Assembly (NCBI RefSeq): GCF_019112545.1 | Contig: NW_025064896.1 | Span: 431,198 to 495,197 of the forward strand | Length of the DNA stretch: 64,000 nucleotides | Source of the DNA: Guyanagaster necrorhizus | Lineage: Eukaryota > Basidiomycota > Agaricomycetes > Agaricales > Physalacriaceae | Direction: 5' to 3' | Shown here: in pieces, positions 25,803 to 38,535 of the stretch | How the letters are laid out: each line of letters starts with the position of its first letter | How positions within the stretch are numbered: the first letter of the stretch is position 1 | Program-made: the position numbers and the translations under genes | Notes under the pieces: model-generated | Seen by the model: only the letters and a program-made list of their open reading frames with translations | Database searches by the model: none | Told to the model about the DNA's origin: nothing

Positions 25803-26599
25803 TCAGTAAACCATTGGAATCAACCGGTATGGCACCTCATCGGCCCATTTTTCCCATTCCTTCCCGAATTCTCTCCGCATGAACTCATCCTCACTCTTCA
25901 GCCTGAACATCAGCGTTCCTAGCATGAGAACGATCCCGCCGTACCACCCACCGACCCCCGCAACGCCCCAAATAGTCTTTAGGATACCGCTCTCCCAAAT
26001 CCAGGAGCCTGGACCTGCAAATAGCGGCATGGCACCAGCGAACGTGAGCAATGCGCCAAGATAGGAAGGATGTCGGACAAGAGAATAGGCTCCCGAGGTA
26101 ATGAGCTTGTGGTTCTCTTGCCGAGAGAGCTCGAAGGTGAAGAATCTGCCTAATGCGCGGAAGCAATGCACGCGAAGGAAGCCTCCGGAGAGCGTGATGA
26201 GGGTACAGATGACGGCGAAGGGTGTTGAATAGCATATGGTGATTGAGGTGGGGAAGATGGATGCCAAGAGCTGGGATGCGGACGACTTGGGATAAGATAC
26301 GGAGAGAATAAGTATGGATTCTAATGTGCAGACAGTCCAGAATAGTGCCTGCGAAAGGAATGAAAAGTTTAGCCCATCGATATTATCGATGAAAATCGAA
26401 AATATTGTACCTTGAAGTAGGTCGACGGGCCACCTGAAGACAGTATTCGTCTCAGAACGACCTCGCTGGTCCGAACCGACCCTTTCTCTGTGGGTATGAA
26501 TTGAACATCAACGGGGGGAGGTCGATTTGGAGGAGTAAGTCCGACATGGATAGAAACCATAGACGAGAAAAGGAGGGCTATTTTGACAAAGGAAGACAT
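25803..26599 (-). CDS. Isoprenylcysteine carboxyl methyltransferase-like membrane protein
   Basis: Two exons (26599-26411 and 26348-25803, 62-bp intron) give 244 residues. The family adds a methyl group from SAM to prenylated C-terminal cysteines at the ER membrane. Several hydrophobic segments lie before the signature GAYSLVRHPSYLGALL (about residues 145-160), which carries the RHPxY motif, and the tail FGKEWEKWADEVPYRLIP carries the conserved end with Glu, Trp and the VPYRLIP block. The N-terminus (MSSFVKIALLFSSMVSIHVG) is hydrophobic. Fungi often carry several paralogues beside the a-factor methyltransferase Ste14, so the substrate is uncertain. Splice frame continuity (YFK then ALFWTV) and length support the model. 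Confidence 0.85.
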
Positions 26600-29500
26600 C
26601 TAGGTGCTTGGTGAAAATGGAATGAAGAGACGGCATCTTATATGTTCGGTTATCCAAAATCCATCCCCTGATCCGCAATTGCCGAGGCAGACACGAGTAT
26701 GGATTTCATACGAGCGTCGGAGTGTAAGGGTCTTAGAAAGGTAAGGCCGTGATCTTATGTATGAACATAGAACACGCGAGAAATTGGCCTCGTACAACTT
26801 CTCTCTATATCGGGAAGACAGATTCAGCCAATTGTGAGTGTACGTTTGCGGCGTGGAAGTTGGAAAGTGTTCATAGAACCTTCCTCGTTTGATCAGCATT
26901 TTTGGACAACATGCAGGGAAAAGGCCGTACATACTAAATTGCCTTCATTAGGCGGGGAAGGATGATTGCCGGAAAATGTCATATGAACCCGATACGCTTT
27001 AGCAATATTGGAAAACATCTGCACAAGCATCGCTTAGCGCAGGCCTACGGGCCGTGTGCACAGGGCGTTTCACTAAGATAAATGGGGTACTAAAGGCTAA
27101 CTTGAAGGGAAAACCAAGGAAAACCGAGGAAAACCGGCTAGAAATCAATGAAAGCAGAAATGGACACGAATGAGCGCAACAAAACATATGACTGGTGATA
27201 TGGAAGTTTGATCGTTCTTAACGATCCCCGGTGCCGGTAAGATTGAAGAAGGAACGACCGGTAATTGAAGAAGCAAAGCATCGCAAGAATGAGAATAAGA
27301 GTCTTAAGTAGCACCTCCCAGGCTATTGGATAGGTAGGTAGGTAGCATTACACGGCAGTCAAGGCATCTCTACGAGAGAGGCGGAGCTTAGCGAGCAGAA
27401 GTGCCCTGGCGGAAGAATGCTGTCATCAGTAAGGCGCAAAGATGAGAAATCCGCGGCCTAGCAATAATAGCAAGGTAAGCGAGCGAAGTACCAAAGGTCA
27501 CGCTTCCACCGAGACGAAGAAAAGATCTCGAACACCAAGTTCATTAAGCTCTAAGTGCTGAATATTGCTTGGGATCTGGCCGCTACTGTATGGTTCGGTC
27601 TGTCGTGTCATATAGATGGAGTTGTCCGAAAATACGATTAATATAAAATATATAGCGCCCAACAGTTTAGAATGACATACCGGTAGTATGATCTTGAAGG
27701 AAGATGCCCTTCGTACTAAGGAATTCAGGTCAGACTAGTCTCGGTCCTTGATCTTCGGATACATCTAGACTGTAGTCGGTGAAAAAGAGTTCCCAGATAC
27801 AGTGTCACCACTCTAGTCGACAGTCAAGGCTAGTAAGGGCTACCTGTAGACGAGGTACACGGTGGATTAGGTTTAAGTTCCGGGCTATGCCGACGGCCCG
27901 AAATCCGAGTCCCATCGAAAATATGCCCGTGAGAAATCATAACCCGTTTCGGAGCTTCCTTGTACAGCTTTCCTCAACCAGCAATCAACCATTAACGCTG
28001 ACTTGGGAGCCTGTAAACTTCCTTACTTCTGTTGATAAGAATATCTGAATTCTAATATAATAGACAGCTCCGCTGTGTAATGTAGACCGCCCGTAAGTGG
28101 ACCAAACAAATGGCATTGATTTTTGGAGCCCATCTCATATAACTGTATCGCACAGAATTTCCATGCTTTTTCCCTGCAGGTAAACCTTCTAGAACCGTCT
28201 TCGAAGTTTTTTCCTTTATCTTCGTTGTTGGCCTTCTCATGTTACAGGTCACAAGTTCTACCATCTTCGGGATCGATTCTTCGCTGGGCTTCAAGAAATC
28301 CAATGTAGAGGCACGGCTATATGTGCACAGAGGATAGATAGCATATCAATGCCATGAACTCCATTGTTGATCAACAGTGCTTCAGTCTTGCCGCGTTTCA
28401 GTCCCGAACATCACAGCAACGGACGTTGTTGTGATAACAATCAAACTTGAAGAACACGGGTAGTACAGACTTCCAAGCCCGGCGGGTCTGTATCTGCGTT
28501 TCTGATCACTCTTTTGTGGTGCCTCTTCAATTCACCAAATAACTAGCAAACTTTCATGCATTGATTCACAGACAATTTTAGCCTCCTCTGCTGTTCATAC
28601 ATGTTGTTCGACTGACTCTGAAAAAAAGCCCAGTTGCGATGTTTTGTATCTTCGCGTTCCTTCCTTTGAAAGCGCCGCTCAGAATTTTTTAAGCCATCAG
28701 ATGCGGTCCCTTAATCACTTACATTCATTCAGGTTTCCACGGATGCGGTACCTAATGATGAAAAAAAACACTCGGTACAGCTGTACTCTAACATAAGTTT
28801 TGGTGAGTGTATGCGTGGTGCCACGGTGTTCGTTATCACAAGCATTTACTACAGAACGGATTCCAGGAAATTAAAACTCTGTATTGAACGGAACACCGCG
28901 TGTACGTATGGATCCGGAGGCTTTCACGAAAATCAATATCATACGCGAGAGTGTATCTCGTCAGCGTCTTACTCATATTGGTCCTTGAAACTCAGGGTGC
29001 TAACCTGACCTGTGAGTTCACCTAAGATATGCTCCTTCGGGCAACTCGGACTTCAGACCACGGCCGCTCGTAGACGTGGTGTTTTGCAGTATCAACGACT
29101 ATGCTTAAGGTTAGTGAATCTTGTCATTGAGACAACTCCTTCCTGGGGATCTCTATCGATGTGAGAAATATCAGCCTACGGCGTCTTCAGCGACAATAGT
29201 TTGGACGATGGGTTTAGTCACCACGATCAGGAAGACGATATCCAGCTACCAGCTCGTACTTTTGGACTGAGTCCAGTGCCGCGGTGAAGTACCTTTTACG
29301 TCAAGGTGTCTAGCGACTCGGGCCTCGGGCCTCTTCTCTCTTTCCTTGACGACCTGGCATACGCTCGGTAACGAGCATTGAACCTGATTTCATCCAGGTT
29401 TCTGCGACCTCGAGCAATGTAGAAATCTAACTCATCGACTTGGCATCTCTTTCTGTTCGGCGCGCAATGTCGCCATGCCCAAGTCTGGTAGGTAATTGGG

Positions 29501-31454
29501 GACTGTAACTGAAGGAGTCATGAGGTTTCCGAAGGAGGTAGGTTCTTCGCAGTATGTACTTCATTCCATCTTCTTTGACAACTTGCTGATACTCTTCCAG
29601 GCGAATAAACCCTGAGGAAGTGCAGCTTTCCCTGCCTTTCTTTACTTCAACGTGGTTACCGGCTTGAACCCGTTCTATGCTCCCATCATTCGTCCCTATG
29701 CTCGCCACCCCAGATCTTGTATGTCCTTTCTTCTGCCTTTGGTACTCAACACACTGTTATTCTAATACAGGGTTGTCGTGTCATAATGCCATCGCTAACC
29801 CTAGTGCTATCGAAGGCGAATAGATATTCTCATTCGGCGGCGGTACTCTTAATCCCATAGGCCCCAGACTCAGAGACGTGGGTTCACGCAAGATTTAGCG
29901 GAGACTTGTCTTAATAGGGAATCATGTTCCTTGCAATTACCCCTTCCGTCCTTGCTTTGATTTCATCTGCGTGGTACAGTGGATCTGTAGCGGAAGTGGG
30001 CGAACTGAGGTCAATCACGCTGGTTCCTACTGACGCATACTAGCAAGCATCACATCATTTCCTCTGTTTGATGTTGCATCTTTTCTTAGATCGGACCCTG
30101 CTAACCTGAATAAAACGAACACGACCACGTTGGCTATCTATGCACTATAGGTATCAATGCGATGTCGGAGATGGGCGTGTTGATAGGAAAGAAGGATGAT
30201 GCCTTCCATCGCCTCAGCCTATGCTGTTTCGTTCTCGTCGTGTTGTTTGTTACTGGGGATAAGTGAATGGCACTTGCCGAACATTCCACGGCTAAGTCCT
30301 TCGTTCTTTAGATGTACGGGTCGCTCTACATCTTCGTGTACCTATGTCTATAATCGTTCTGCAGATATATAACACTTGGGATGCGCTTTATGGAGGGTTC
30401 TGTAAGCACTATGCCGTTTCTCTTCGTCACAATGCAATTTTCAGCATAGATCTAATTTCTAGTATCTACGTACACCTCACAAAGTTCTTTCCATTGCGAA
30501 CGAGCTTCCACCTGAGGTACACGAATCGGATCGATTTTATCTTGAACACCCAATAGATGACATTGTTCTATTAGCTGAAATTTTGGACTATAGTTTGACA
30601 CCGACGCATATCAAGCCAATTCTCTTAAGCTGCAGGGCACTTCAACTGGTCCATATCCTGCGGCCTTGATACTATTTTAGATTAGATGATGCTGACTGCT
30701 GCTGCTGCGCCGCTGGACCACAGTGGCGTCCAAGCTTGTTAGAAACAAAAGCTGGACTCACTCGGTTTGGCCTTCGAACATGCAGCACCTACGATGGGTC
30801 TGCGATTGGCGGACAGGCGAGGTTTGCGGATTCTTTTGATCCTGTCTGTCCCGGTATCAACATACTGCTCAGGATTCGTGATGGGAGGCTAGGCTATATC
30901 TTCTATCTTAAGCATGTGGCTAATTATATTGCTTACGGCGCGCTAACTAATGACTTTCTCAGAGATTTAATATCATTCCTTACCATCTCATATCGATAAC
31001 ATTGCTGGGGACCTCATTGAGTACTAGCGGCGGTCGGCTTAGTGTAATTTTGATCGGCCTTTTGTGGCGAAGATGGTCATAATGGATTCGATTCATGAAA
31101 AGGTGCCGCCTTCTCATTTTTCAAACGACCTCTTCGACGGCAATATCGGCAACGCCACCTATCCTCGATAAGACTCTAGCCTTTTCTTCGTCGTACACAA
31201 TTACCGAGCATGTACTATTGGGCTAACAAAATCTCAGTGTACATGATAGACGTGCATAATGAGCTGTAAGCCTGATGTTTGGATGAAACTCCCTTCTCGT
31301 TACCATCAGATGGCTCTTGATTCTTATGACTCGTTATACTGTATGGACATTTAAAACTATACTGTTGAGTCCTTTACCCACGATCCACCGCGCCCAGCCT
31401 GGGCGCGCGGTAACGTATTCCGTGACACATTCCTGGTGTGATCAATATTTGGTA
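26600..31454. other. Gene-poor stretch, no supported gene except one F-box-like relic
   Basis: Almost 5 kb with normal CpG and only short frames. Apart from the fragment at 30544-30669, I see no domain, RNA gene or repeat. It may be old decayed coding DNA or regulatory DNA; the sequence does not decide. Confidence 0.4.
30544..30669 (+). pseudogene. Possible F-box-like fragment
   Basis: A short plus frame reads IDDIVLLAEILDYSLTPTHI, then KPILLSCRALQLVHILR and a stop. The spacing of hydrophobic residues (start Pro-Ile, LLAEIL, later LLSCRALQL) resembles an F-box, the Skp1-binding helix set of SCF ligases. It lacks the rest of a protein and an upstream start, so it is at best a fragment or an exon of an unrecognised gene. 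Confidence 0.25.
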
Positions 31455-31916
31455 TCAAGCACAGTAACTTATGACGAAAATACACGTTCCGATGAAAAGG
31501 AGAGCACCGCTTAGAGTTAGGCAAACACTAGCCCATTGCACCTCATCTCTCCGTATTCCCCTCGATATGGCATCATCGGCGTTCTGTCGTCGCAGGGAAA
31601 ATAAACAAGGAAACAGGTGCCGTAATGGAAACCACAGGACGAGAGCACCAATAATCCAGAGAAGAGGGCATACTAGGGCATGAAATGAATGTGTGAAAAC
31701 GAATATGAAGTGTAGTAACGTACAAATACCGCACAGACAGAGATATCGAGATGGAGGATGCCTTCTCAAACTTGAATATGTAGGAGGTGACTGGTCTTCG
31801 GCTTCATACGGCGGAAGCGCATCAGAACTGATTGGTAGCTCATCGCGCAAATGAACATCCCCATATGCCTGTGCTCTGCAATGAGCATCTGAAAATGGAA
31901 GTTCTGATTGTGACAT
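31455..31916 (-). CDS. Small three-segment membrane protein with PPxY motif
   Basis: Read with a 57-bp intron (exons 31916-31730 and 31672-31455) it gives 134 residues; unspliced it is also open at 153. The N-terminal 50 residues are polar and contain SPPTYSS, a PPxY motif of the type bound by WW domains of Nedd4/Rsp5 ligases. Hydrophobic segments follow: one around the splice join (LLWIIGALVLWFPL), a basic loop (SLRRQNADDAISRGIRRDE) and a C-terminal one (VCLTLSGALLFIGTCIFVI). Such a layout would suit a ubiquitin-ligase adaptor or a ligase-regulated membrane protein, but that is inference. No family is recognised. Confidence 0.5.
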   Translation of the reverse strand: MSQSELPFSDAHCRAQAYGDVHLRDELPISSDALPPYEAEDQSPPTYSSLRRHPPSRYLCLCGICTLLHFIFVFTHSFHALVCPLLWIIGALVLWFPLRHLFPCLFSLRRQNADDAISRGIRRDEVQWASVCLTLSGALLFIGTCIFVISYCA

Positions 31917-32972
31917 ACCTTGCTCTGGGCATTTATGCTATTCACGCTTGCCATTGGTATCGCACTGGCACGCTCCACTGTTGGGAAATGTAGCTCTGAA
32001 TAGTAGCGCCGTGTGAGTTTCAGTCTTATGTTAACAGCGCTGCGGGTCTTTTCTGACTGGGTGATAACATATTCCCTCTGCGACACAGGTCTTGGCTGTG
32101 CATTTTAAGGTTTCATTGTCCCCACCCTAATCCCGAGCGACACAGCCCTATTCAATATAACTTTAGGCGCTTGTGACTCGGATAGTGTCTCAATGGAGAG
32201 TGAAGGTTGGGATGGAAATGACGAGGTCATTTCAAGAGTTGGAGAGCTGTGAGTTAAAAAATTAGATGCACAAAGGGCAAGAAAATAAAACTCGACTCTG
32301 ATGTTGCGATGTCTCGGGCTTTCTTCGCACACTACATACTACCAAGCGTCTCAGCGGAGTAAATAAATCTCCATTTGAGTCGGGGCATATCAAGTTTCAG
32401 GTAAAGACCCACGGGTCTGAGACCGAGTCCCCGGTGCTACCGGAAGTCTTATCCCGGCGCTCACTGCCGAGAAATAGGAATAGCAACTCGGTAACGCCAA
32501 CTCAATCATGGATGGCACGAGCGTTTTCAATTCGCAGGCGAGTTCATGACATTACAGCGAAAGTAGTCCCTGAAGCAAAAGGTCGACCAATATACATACA
32601 AGCCGAATTGCTTCTTACCATCTTAAGACTACAGATTCGTCTCGTCGATACCGCCATAGGCATGAGGTTTGCTTGTCTCGAAAATCGCATCTCAGAATCC
32701 TTCCCGGGATGTTCGGGATGGCAATGACTACTATGACTCCGATAAACACCACAACACCACTTGAGAGCTAAGCATCAGAATTGCTGTGCCTAACCAAGGC
32801 CTGGGTTGGGGAGCATGGAGCGAAAAATAGGTTCAGCACGAGACCAAAATTAACAAACGGAGCAGCAGTATGAAGACATACCCGGAACGGATGATGACAA
32901 GTCTCTGTATACTGCAATGTTTTCCGCCGTCATATCGCTCATCCATTGCTATTAATAGTGCACTGAGGACTG

Positions 32973-33543
32973 TCAGCCCTGAATACAAAGGAAGTCGCAT
33001 CTCCTAATCACATCGATCTGACGGCATTCTACTAATACAATGTCACAAAGCAAGTTGGTATCTCCCGTTGAATCCGGATGCCTGACTTTCCCTTCAGCTG
33101 ACAAGGACACACCGAAAACTATCAGACTTGAATCTACGAGTTCCGTAAGCAATTGAAGCAAGCTTAGAAGACAGATACGTACTTCTCCAGCACGTCGTAC
33201 CATACATAGTTCAGGTGCTGGCAAGCGAAACGGATGAAATCTCCGGAGAAAATCACGAGACTCAGGTAATGGAATTGTCACGGTAGCTTCAGAGTGTACA
33301 AGAAATCCACCTTTCCATCCAACAAGACAGTGCTGATCAAATGTGACGGCAGCGCTGGATTGTCCGTTATCAAAGTCCGCTATTGCGACTCGATGATCAT
33401 AGATTGAAGCAAACCTTGAGGACTTACGTGATCCTTCAAAAGTTCATGTCTTGGGCTTTAGTCCACTGTGGATCGACGGTCGAGAGAGACGTCGATAGTC
33501 CGAACGCAGGGGCAGAGAAAATAGATACAAAGATGATCTTCAT
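32973..33543 (-). CDS. Possible small secreted protein
   Basis: The 5' frame starts MKIIFVSIFSAPAFG, a plausible signal peptide, and stops after about 35 residues. A longer frame follows on the same strand (DFDNGQSSAAVTFDQHCLVG near 33350, continuing to 32973). Joining them needs an intron near 33375-33430 and a frame change near 33440 that I could not fix cleanly, so the model is tentative. The family is unknown. Confidence 0.3.
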
Positions 33544-33689
33544 GATGCCCAGAGTAAAATCGTCAAGGAGGCACCAAAAGATGCCTTCTATCAGAGAAGC
33601 ATGTCTCTGTGTCCTTGGCCATAGGACTCTGTTTGATAGTGCCATGTTTGAAGGCCCACCGGGGCCATCCATGGGCATCTAGACCTCAT

Positions 33690-36600
33690 ACTTGACAGAC
33701 TCGAGTCTGTGCTCTAGAGGTGGCATTAAGCTCCTCCATGGTCTTCTTAATACATTGTAGATTTGGCTCCATAGTCTATCAAGTTATATATAAGCCAAAC
33801 AGTCAAAATTCCAGACACTCAAGAGATATTTGTATGTCTTCTGAAAATTGGAAGTGCATAGTCAATGCAATGAAAAGAAATGAAGGATCAATCAAGCAAG
33901 CTTGGAATGTGAGGTGAAAGGAAAGGAAAGATGGATTTTCTGTCACAGTCTCCCTATATATGTATCATGAAGAATAAGCACTGCTCTTGCTTTGTACTAT
34001 CTTTCTTTGTGCATCCACATCAGTCTTACTAGAATTTGAAATATGTCCAGTAGATTCTGACCCAACAGCTAATCACAAAAGGGCAAGCTGATTCACACTC
34101 ATCTAATGTAGATGAAAGAATATAGCTTCAGGATCACTTCTAAAGTAAATGGAGAACAATAACAGACATTCAAAATAACTCATAATATCTCTGAATCAAA
34201 GTACTTAACATCTCCTTCTTGGTAGAATGGACATGTTTCTACTGAAGGTTTGTGATCATCTGAGAATCAGATGACAGTCACTGGTGTAAACATTATTACT
34301 TGATTGAGAATAGAAATGGATGGAAGCTGAGATTCTGACCTACAATGGGATAAAGAAGTCTACTCTCAGAAGTGATAATCCTTAGGAGATACCAATAGAA
34401 GCACATTCATTAGGCAGTGTTCAAAATTATGGCAAGGGTGCACTATTAGATTCACAGGATGCATGTTGACTCCTGGTGGATTTAGCTTGCTAATAGAAGT
34501 GGGTTATGATGTCATAAGGCATGATTTTATGGATAATGACTCACTACCATCCATTAGGTCCAGTAGCATTAATCTGAAAGATGTCAGAATGTACAGATAT
34601 AGATAGAGCTGCAGTCAAAGTAAGTACACTTACATCATAGAAACCAGGCTAAGCCTGATCCTATAACATACTATCATCTTTCACTGAAATGACTATTTAG
34701 TATCTTAGTTGGCTTCTACTCATCCAAGATGTCAAATCCCACACCCTCTAGTCAAAAGAATGATCCCACAATAAAGGATTAAAGATCAATCTATCTGGCT
34801 GAATTTAGACACTAGTTTTAGAGTCTTGCAGTCTTTCTCTAGGAAGGATGAGAGATGAATTTGGAAGATGAAGTAACATAACTATGTAGTCACTTCACAA
34901 TTTGCAGTTGTAAAATCTCATTCAGTATAGCTGATGCTCCAGGATTCAGAGATGCTTACAGTCAAGCCCATATGAAATGAACAATGATGAATGTCTTTTT
35001 TGTGTCCTCATATCTTTCCTGCAAAAAACCCAAAGAAAATAGATAGATATGAGCAGCAACATCTACTGTGACTGAGAGAATGAGAGAGCTTGTCTCATTT
35101 AGCTGAACTACTGACTTTTGTCCAAGTTAAGACAAAGATACCAATATAAGTGATACAAGCAAGTCACATACTGGCTGTCTGCATCATCTCCAGCTAACAC
35201 TGAACTCTCTCATCATTGTAAGCCTGTCAGAACAACTATTTTGCTCTGTGGACAAATGATGCCTTATAGATAAATTTGTATATTCTCCAATAATCTGCAA
35301 TAAAAATGGTTAGACCCACCACAAATGAGTGGCCTGGAAATCTTACCTTAATCTGGTTTCATATAAATGATCTGTCTCTCACCAAAAGTATCTCTCAACT
35401 CCTCTCTAGCATCATGAAACCATAGTGAGAACTTGTTGATACATATAAATCAAAGCAGTTAGAGAGCAGAGATGTGTATTCATATTAATTTTATGAGGAC
35501 AGTGTAACCATATGGTGTAGCTATCATAATCATTAGACAAATATGTGCTTGCAGAATCTACAACATCTGAAAACATGAGTCAGTGTCACAATGTGATAGG
35601 ACCAATGGAGACATACAAGAGAGTATCTCTCATGGCTATTGCCTTGGCAATCCAGAGATTCAGATGCAGTAGAAAATGAAATGTGACCAGTACAGTGTTC
35701 TCACTCAGTTACAAAAAGAAACAAAAAGGCCTGAAAGATGCATAGGTAGTTCCTTACCAGTCTTCTTCAAGTGCAAGCCTATATATGGGTGGCTAAAAAA
35801 GGCAGTCTCTGTTAGAAGAGATTATATTCTGTTATTATTTGATGGGTGGATGAGGTTGTCATGACACTATGATGATTGTCTATCTGTTATCTTTCTGTCT
35901 TTCCTTTCTTCTTTTCACTACCATCCTGGTCTCAGTGCTCAGCCTCTAGCAGCAGAATCCTCTATCATCTTGCTATCACTATCAAATAGTGCAATGGTTA
36001 TCTTCCACTCACTGATAAGGAACCACTGATCTGAAGAAAGCCAGCAGTGATATTATGAAGCTCAGTGCTCTGTTAAATGTATCTTCAGTTTTTCTTGGTC
36101 TTAGAAGCAAGTTTGGAATACTGTTCTCATTCTGAAAAAAAATAAAACAGAACTTTGTAGATATATTCTGATATTTAGACCATACTTCCCTTCTTCAACT
36201 ACAATACATGTGCATGAGGCATAAGTATGAAGAGCAATCCTCCACCAAGCCAGCTGAGTACTGTAGTGAGGACTTCTGAAATAGAAGCATAGATGACTGG
36301 TGTGGGCAGATATCATGAGAGGTTATGCTGTAGGTACAAATGACCTATCATCATTGTTAACTCCAATGGGCCAGCTAATGGCATATCTATGAATGCACTC
36401 TTAGTTTGTTCATCATGAACAGTGCTGTGATAGAGAGTCTTGTTGGCCTTCAACACAAGAGAGTTGAACCAGTGGTTGAACCTGGTGGGATCTTTGCTCT
36501 GGAGTCTATGTCACTGCCAGTGAGCCTCTGTATTATCAGTCTCCTCCTCTTTTAGACCAAAAGGATTGAACCAGATGGTATCACTGCAGTGCAAGATGTT

Positions 36601-37662
36601 CTCATATGATTTCTCCAAATGCTGACTTGAATGTGCCATAAAACTATCAGAAGTGTTTTAAGTGAGATCAGCAACATTATTTGGATGTGAAAGAGACTGT
36701 GACTGGTCAAAGATGTTATAAAAAGATGTCACATAGAGTGGCTCATATACAGCATAATTTATCTGCTCTTATTGAGTCTCACATTCCTTTCAACAATGAA
36801 ATAATATGCTCACTGAGGGTTTTCTCATATAGTCAAGTTCCATATCTTCTACTGACATAGCTTGAAATCTTGTGAACTTCAAAAGCAAGATGTCAAGTTG
36901 TGTAGTAATAGTAGATGACAAATAATCAGCCCTGAACACCTCCTTCTTTGTTTTGTTTTCAAACAGTTGGAAAACAAGACATGGCTAATCTTATATTTTA
37001 GATTGAGCATATTTGGTTTTTAAAACTGGACAGATTGATGTCTTTCTTATGCCATGGTGGTGGACATTTTGGGGAGGAGTGAGTCATGTCCAAATGTCAG
37101 AGTCAAGGTAAGTGAGCTTCATCAAGTGGTGATGATATGAGCCACTCTTTATCTCTCTAGCTCCATGACTAGACAAATGCCTTTCAGACATGCAAGATGT
37201 CAACTATTGCTTCATGTATGAGCTTATTCTTACACCATTATTAAAGTAGAAGCTATTTATATAGAAATATCTTCAAGAGCTTATGTCACTGAAAAGCATC
37301 ACCTTCCTATTTATATAGCTCCAGAACTATAACCTGTATCTAATGACATGAGTTACTTTATTGCTTGCCAGATACAGGAGAGATGATCACTTTCTCTCCT
37401 TCTTTCTCTGGATGACTTTTTTAGTGAATTTCTCACACTTCTTGATCACATATCTTCAAGGATGTGGCCAAATACACATTATAGCTTTACTAACTCCCAT
37501 ATATCCTGATGATAAAACACAATGACTATGCTAATTTTTTTTTGTTTGTGACAAAATCACTCTGTCCTCTAATATCTTGACATACAAGCCTTTTTCTGGT
37601 GATCTTTCAAGTCCTGCAGCCAGTGGAATGGATAGTCATTATACTGCATGTGTATTTCTTTT
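33690..37662. other. CpG-starved decayed repeat DNA left of element D
   Basis: CpG falls abruptly near 33690 and stays almost zero up to the D insertion. Frames are all broken. One part (36089-36276) has a CpG-rich sister at 49341-49530, so at least that part is a repeat. The rest has no recognised homology in the window. The decay style is the same as in 1-20100. Confidence 0.5.
36089..36276. repeat. Dispersed repeat R1, CpG-decayed copy
   Basis: About 190 bp, alignable with 49341-49530. Nearly every CpG of the sister copy is TpG or CpA here, for example gcgcgtg to gtgcatg and cacgagcat to cataagtat. On the minus strand the two copies share a protein-like frame: LAWWRIALHTYASCTCIVV here against RIAVHARASRAYIVV in the sister, suggesting the repeat was once coding. 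Confidence 0.75.
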
Positions 37663-38101
37663 TGTTACGATTTTTTCCTATTTATTGTCTTTCACCCCTA
37701 TTTATGCTTAGTCAGAAGGCACCAGACTGTGAGAGGGCTTAGTCAGCACAACTAGGCTGTCCATCAATCATCTTAACAATCAAGCCCAATGATGATATAA
37801 ACACTCCTTTTATATATGGTAACGATACTCAAGGGCAACGAGTACCATAGACATAGACCAACACAATTAGTAGCGATATTATTAGATTTCTCTGTATAGT
37901 ATTTAAGACTGACAGCTCTCATTGGTATACCCCAGCTTCAAGCTAAAGTTTATATTCATACCATTCTACTCTCAAGCCATTCTGTGGCCTTGTGACACAA
38001 CAAGCCAAAGACACACATAAGTGGATTCAGGTGATCCCTCAAAGTGCGAAGGGACATCTGTCTATCATGTGTCCTGGATCACGTGATGCTTGGACTTAAC
38101 A
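37663..38101 (+). repeat. 5' LTR of element D
   Basis: Bounded by TGTTAC and TTAACA. It contains a TATA-like stretch (gtatagtatttaag, 37894-37907), and the likely transcript start is near 37934. It differs from the 3' LTR at about 35 positions by eye, all transitions. Confidence 0.95.
37894..37907 (+). promoter_or_regulatory. TATA-like element of the LTR promoter
   Basis: The sequence gtatagtatttaag lies 27-40 bases upstream of AGCTTCAAGCTAA (37934-37946). The same spacing is kept in the 3' LTR and, on the minus strand, in the solo LTR. This would place the RNA 5' end at or near the stretch complementary to the primer-binding site. Confidence 0.5.
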
Positions 38102-38115
38102 ATTAGCTCAAAGCT
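38102..38115 (+). promoter_or_regulatory. Primer-binding site, apparently self-priming
   Basis: The 14 bases after the LTR (ATTAGCTCAAAGCT) do not look like the 3' end complement of a tRNA, which would usually begin TGG. Instead TTAGCTCAAAGCT at 38103-38115 is complementary, apart from the central two-base CpG-derived site, to AGCTTCAAGCTAA at 37934-37946. With the intact CG seen in the 3' LTR (45596-45608) and the ancestral form of the site, pairing would be 13 of 13. This is the layout of self-primed elements such as Tf1. Confidence 0.7.
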
Positions 38116-38535
38116 TTCAACTTTCCTTTCTCAAGCCCAATTGTGCTGAGAAACTGAATGCCTCCAGCAACTACTGCTGATCTAAACCACAACTTCTTCG
38201 AGCTTATCGCTTCCATCATTGGAACTTTACTCAGACTTCTCACCATCATCACCCTCTGCCATGGATGACAATCAGTAACAGCCTGGATAGTCAGGTACTA
38301 CCAAGCATTTCAACAAATTCAGCATATACTACAAAATATAACCCCTGACCTCCTCTTCTATGACATCCCTGCCTTCATCAGAATGTCCTTCCAGCCACAA
38401 GGGTGATCCGTATCAGAAACCAGGAATAACGACTCAAATTTGGGGAGCCTTCATGAGGAAGAAAGACTCCGACACCCTCGATGAAACAGCAGAAACCGCC
38501 ACCCTGCTCTCACAGGGTTCCAGAACCCATAGACA

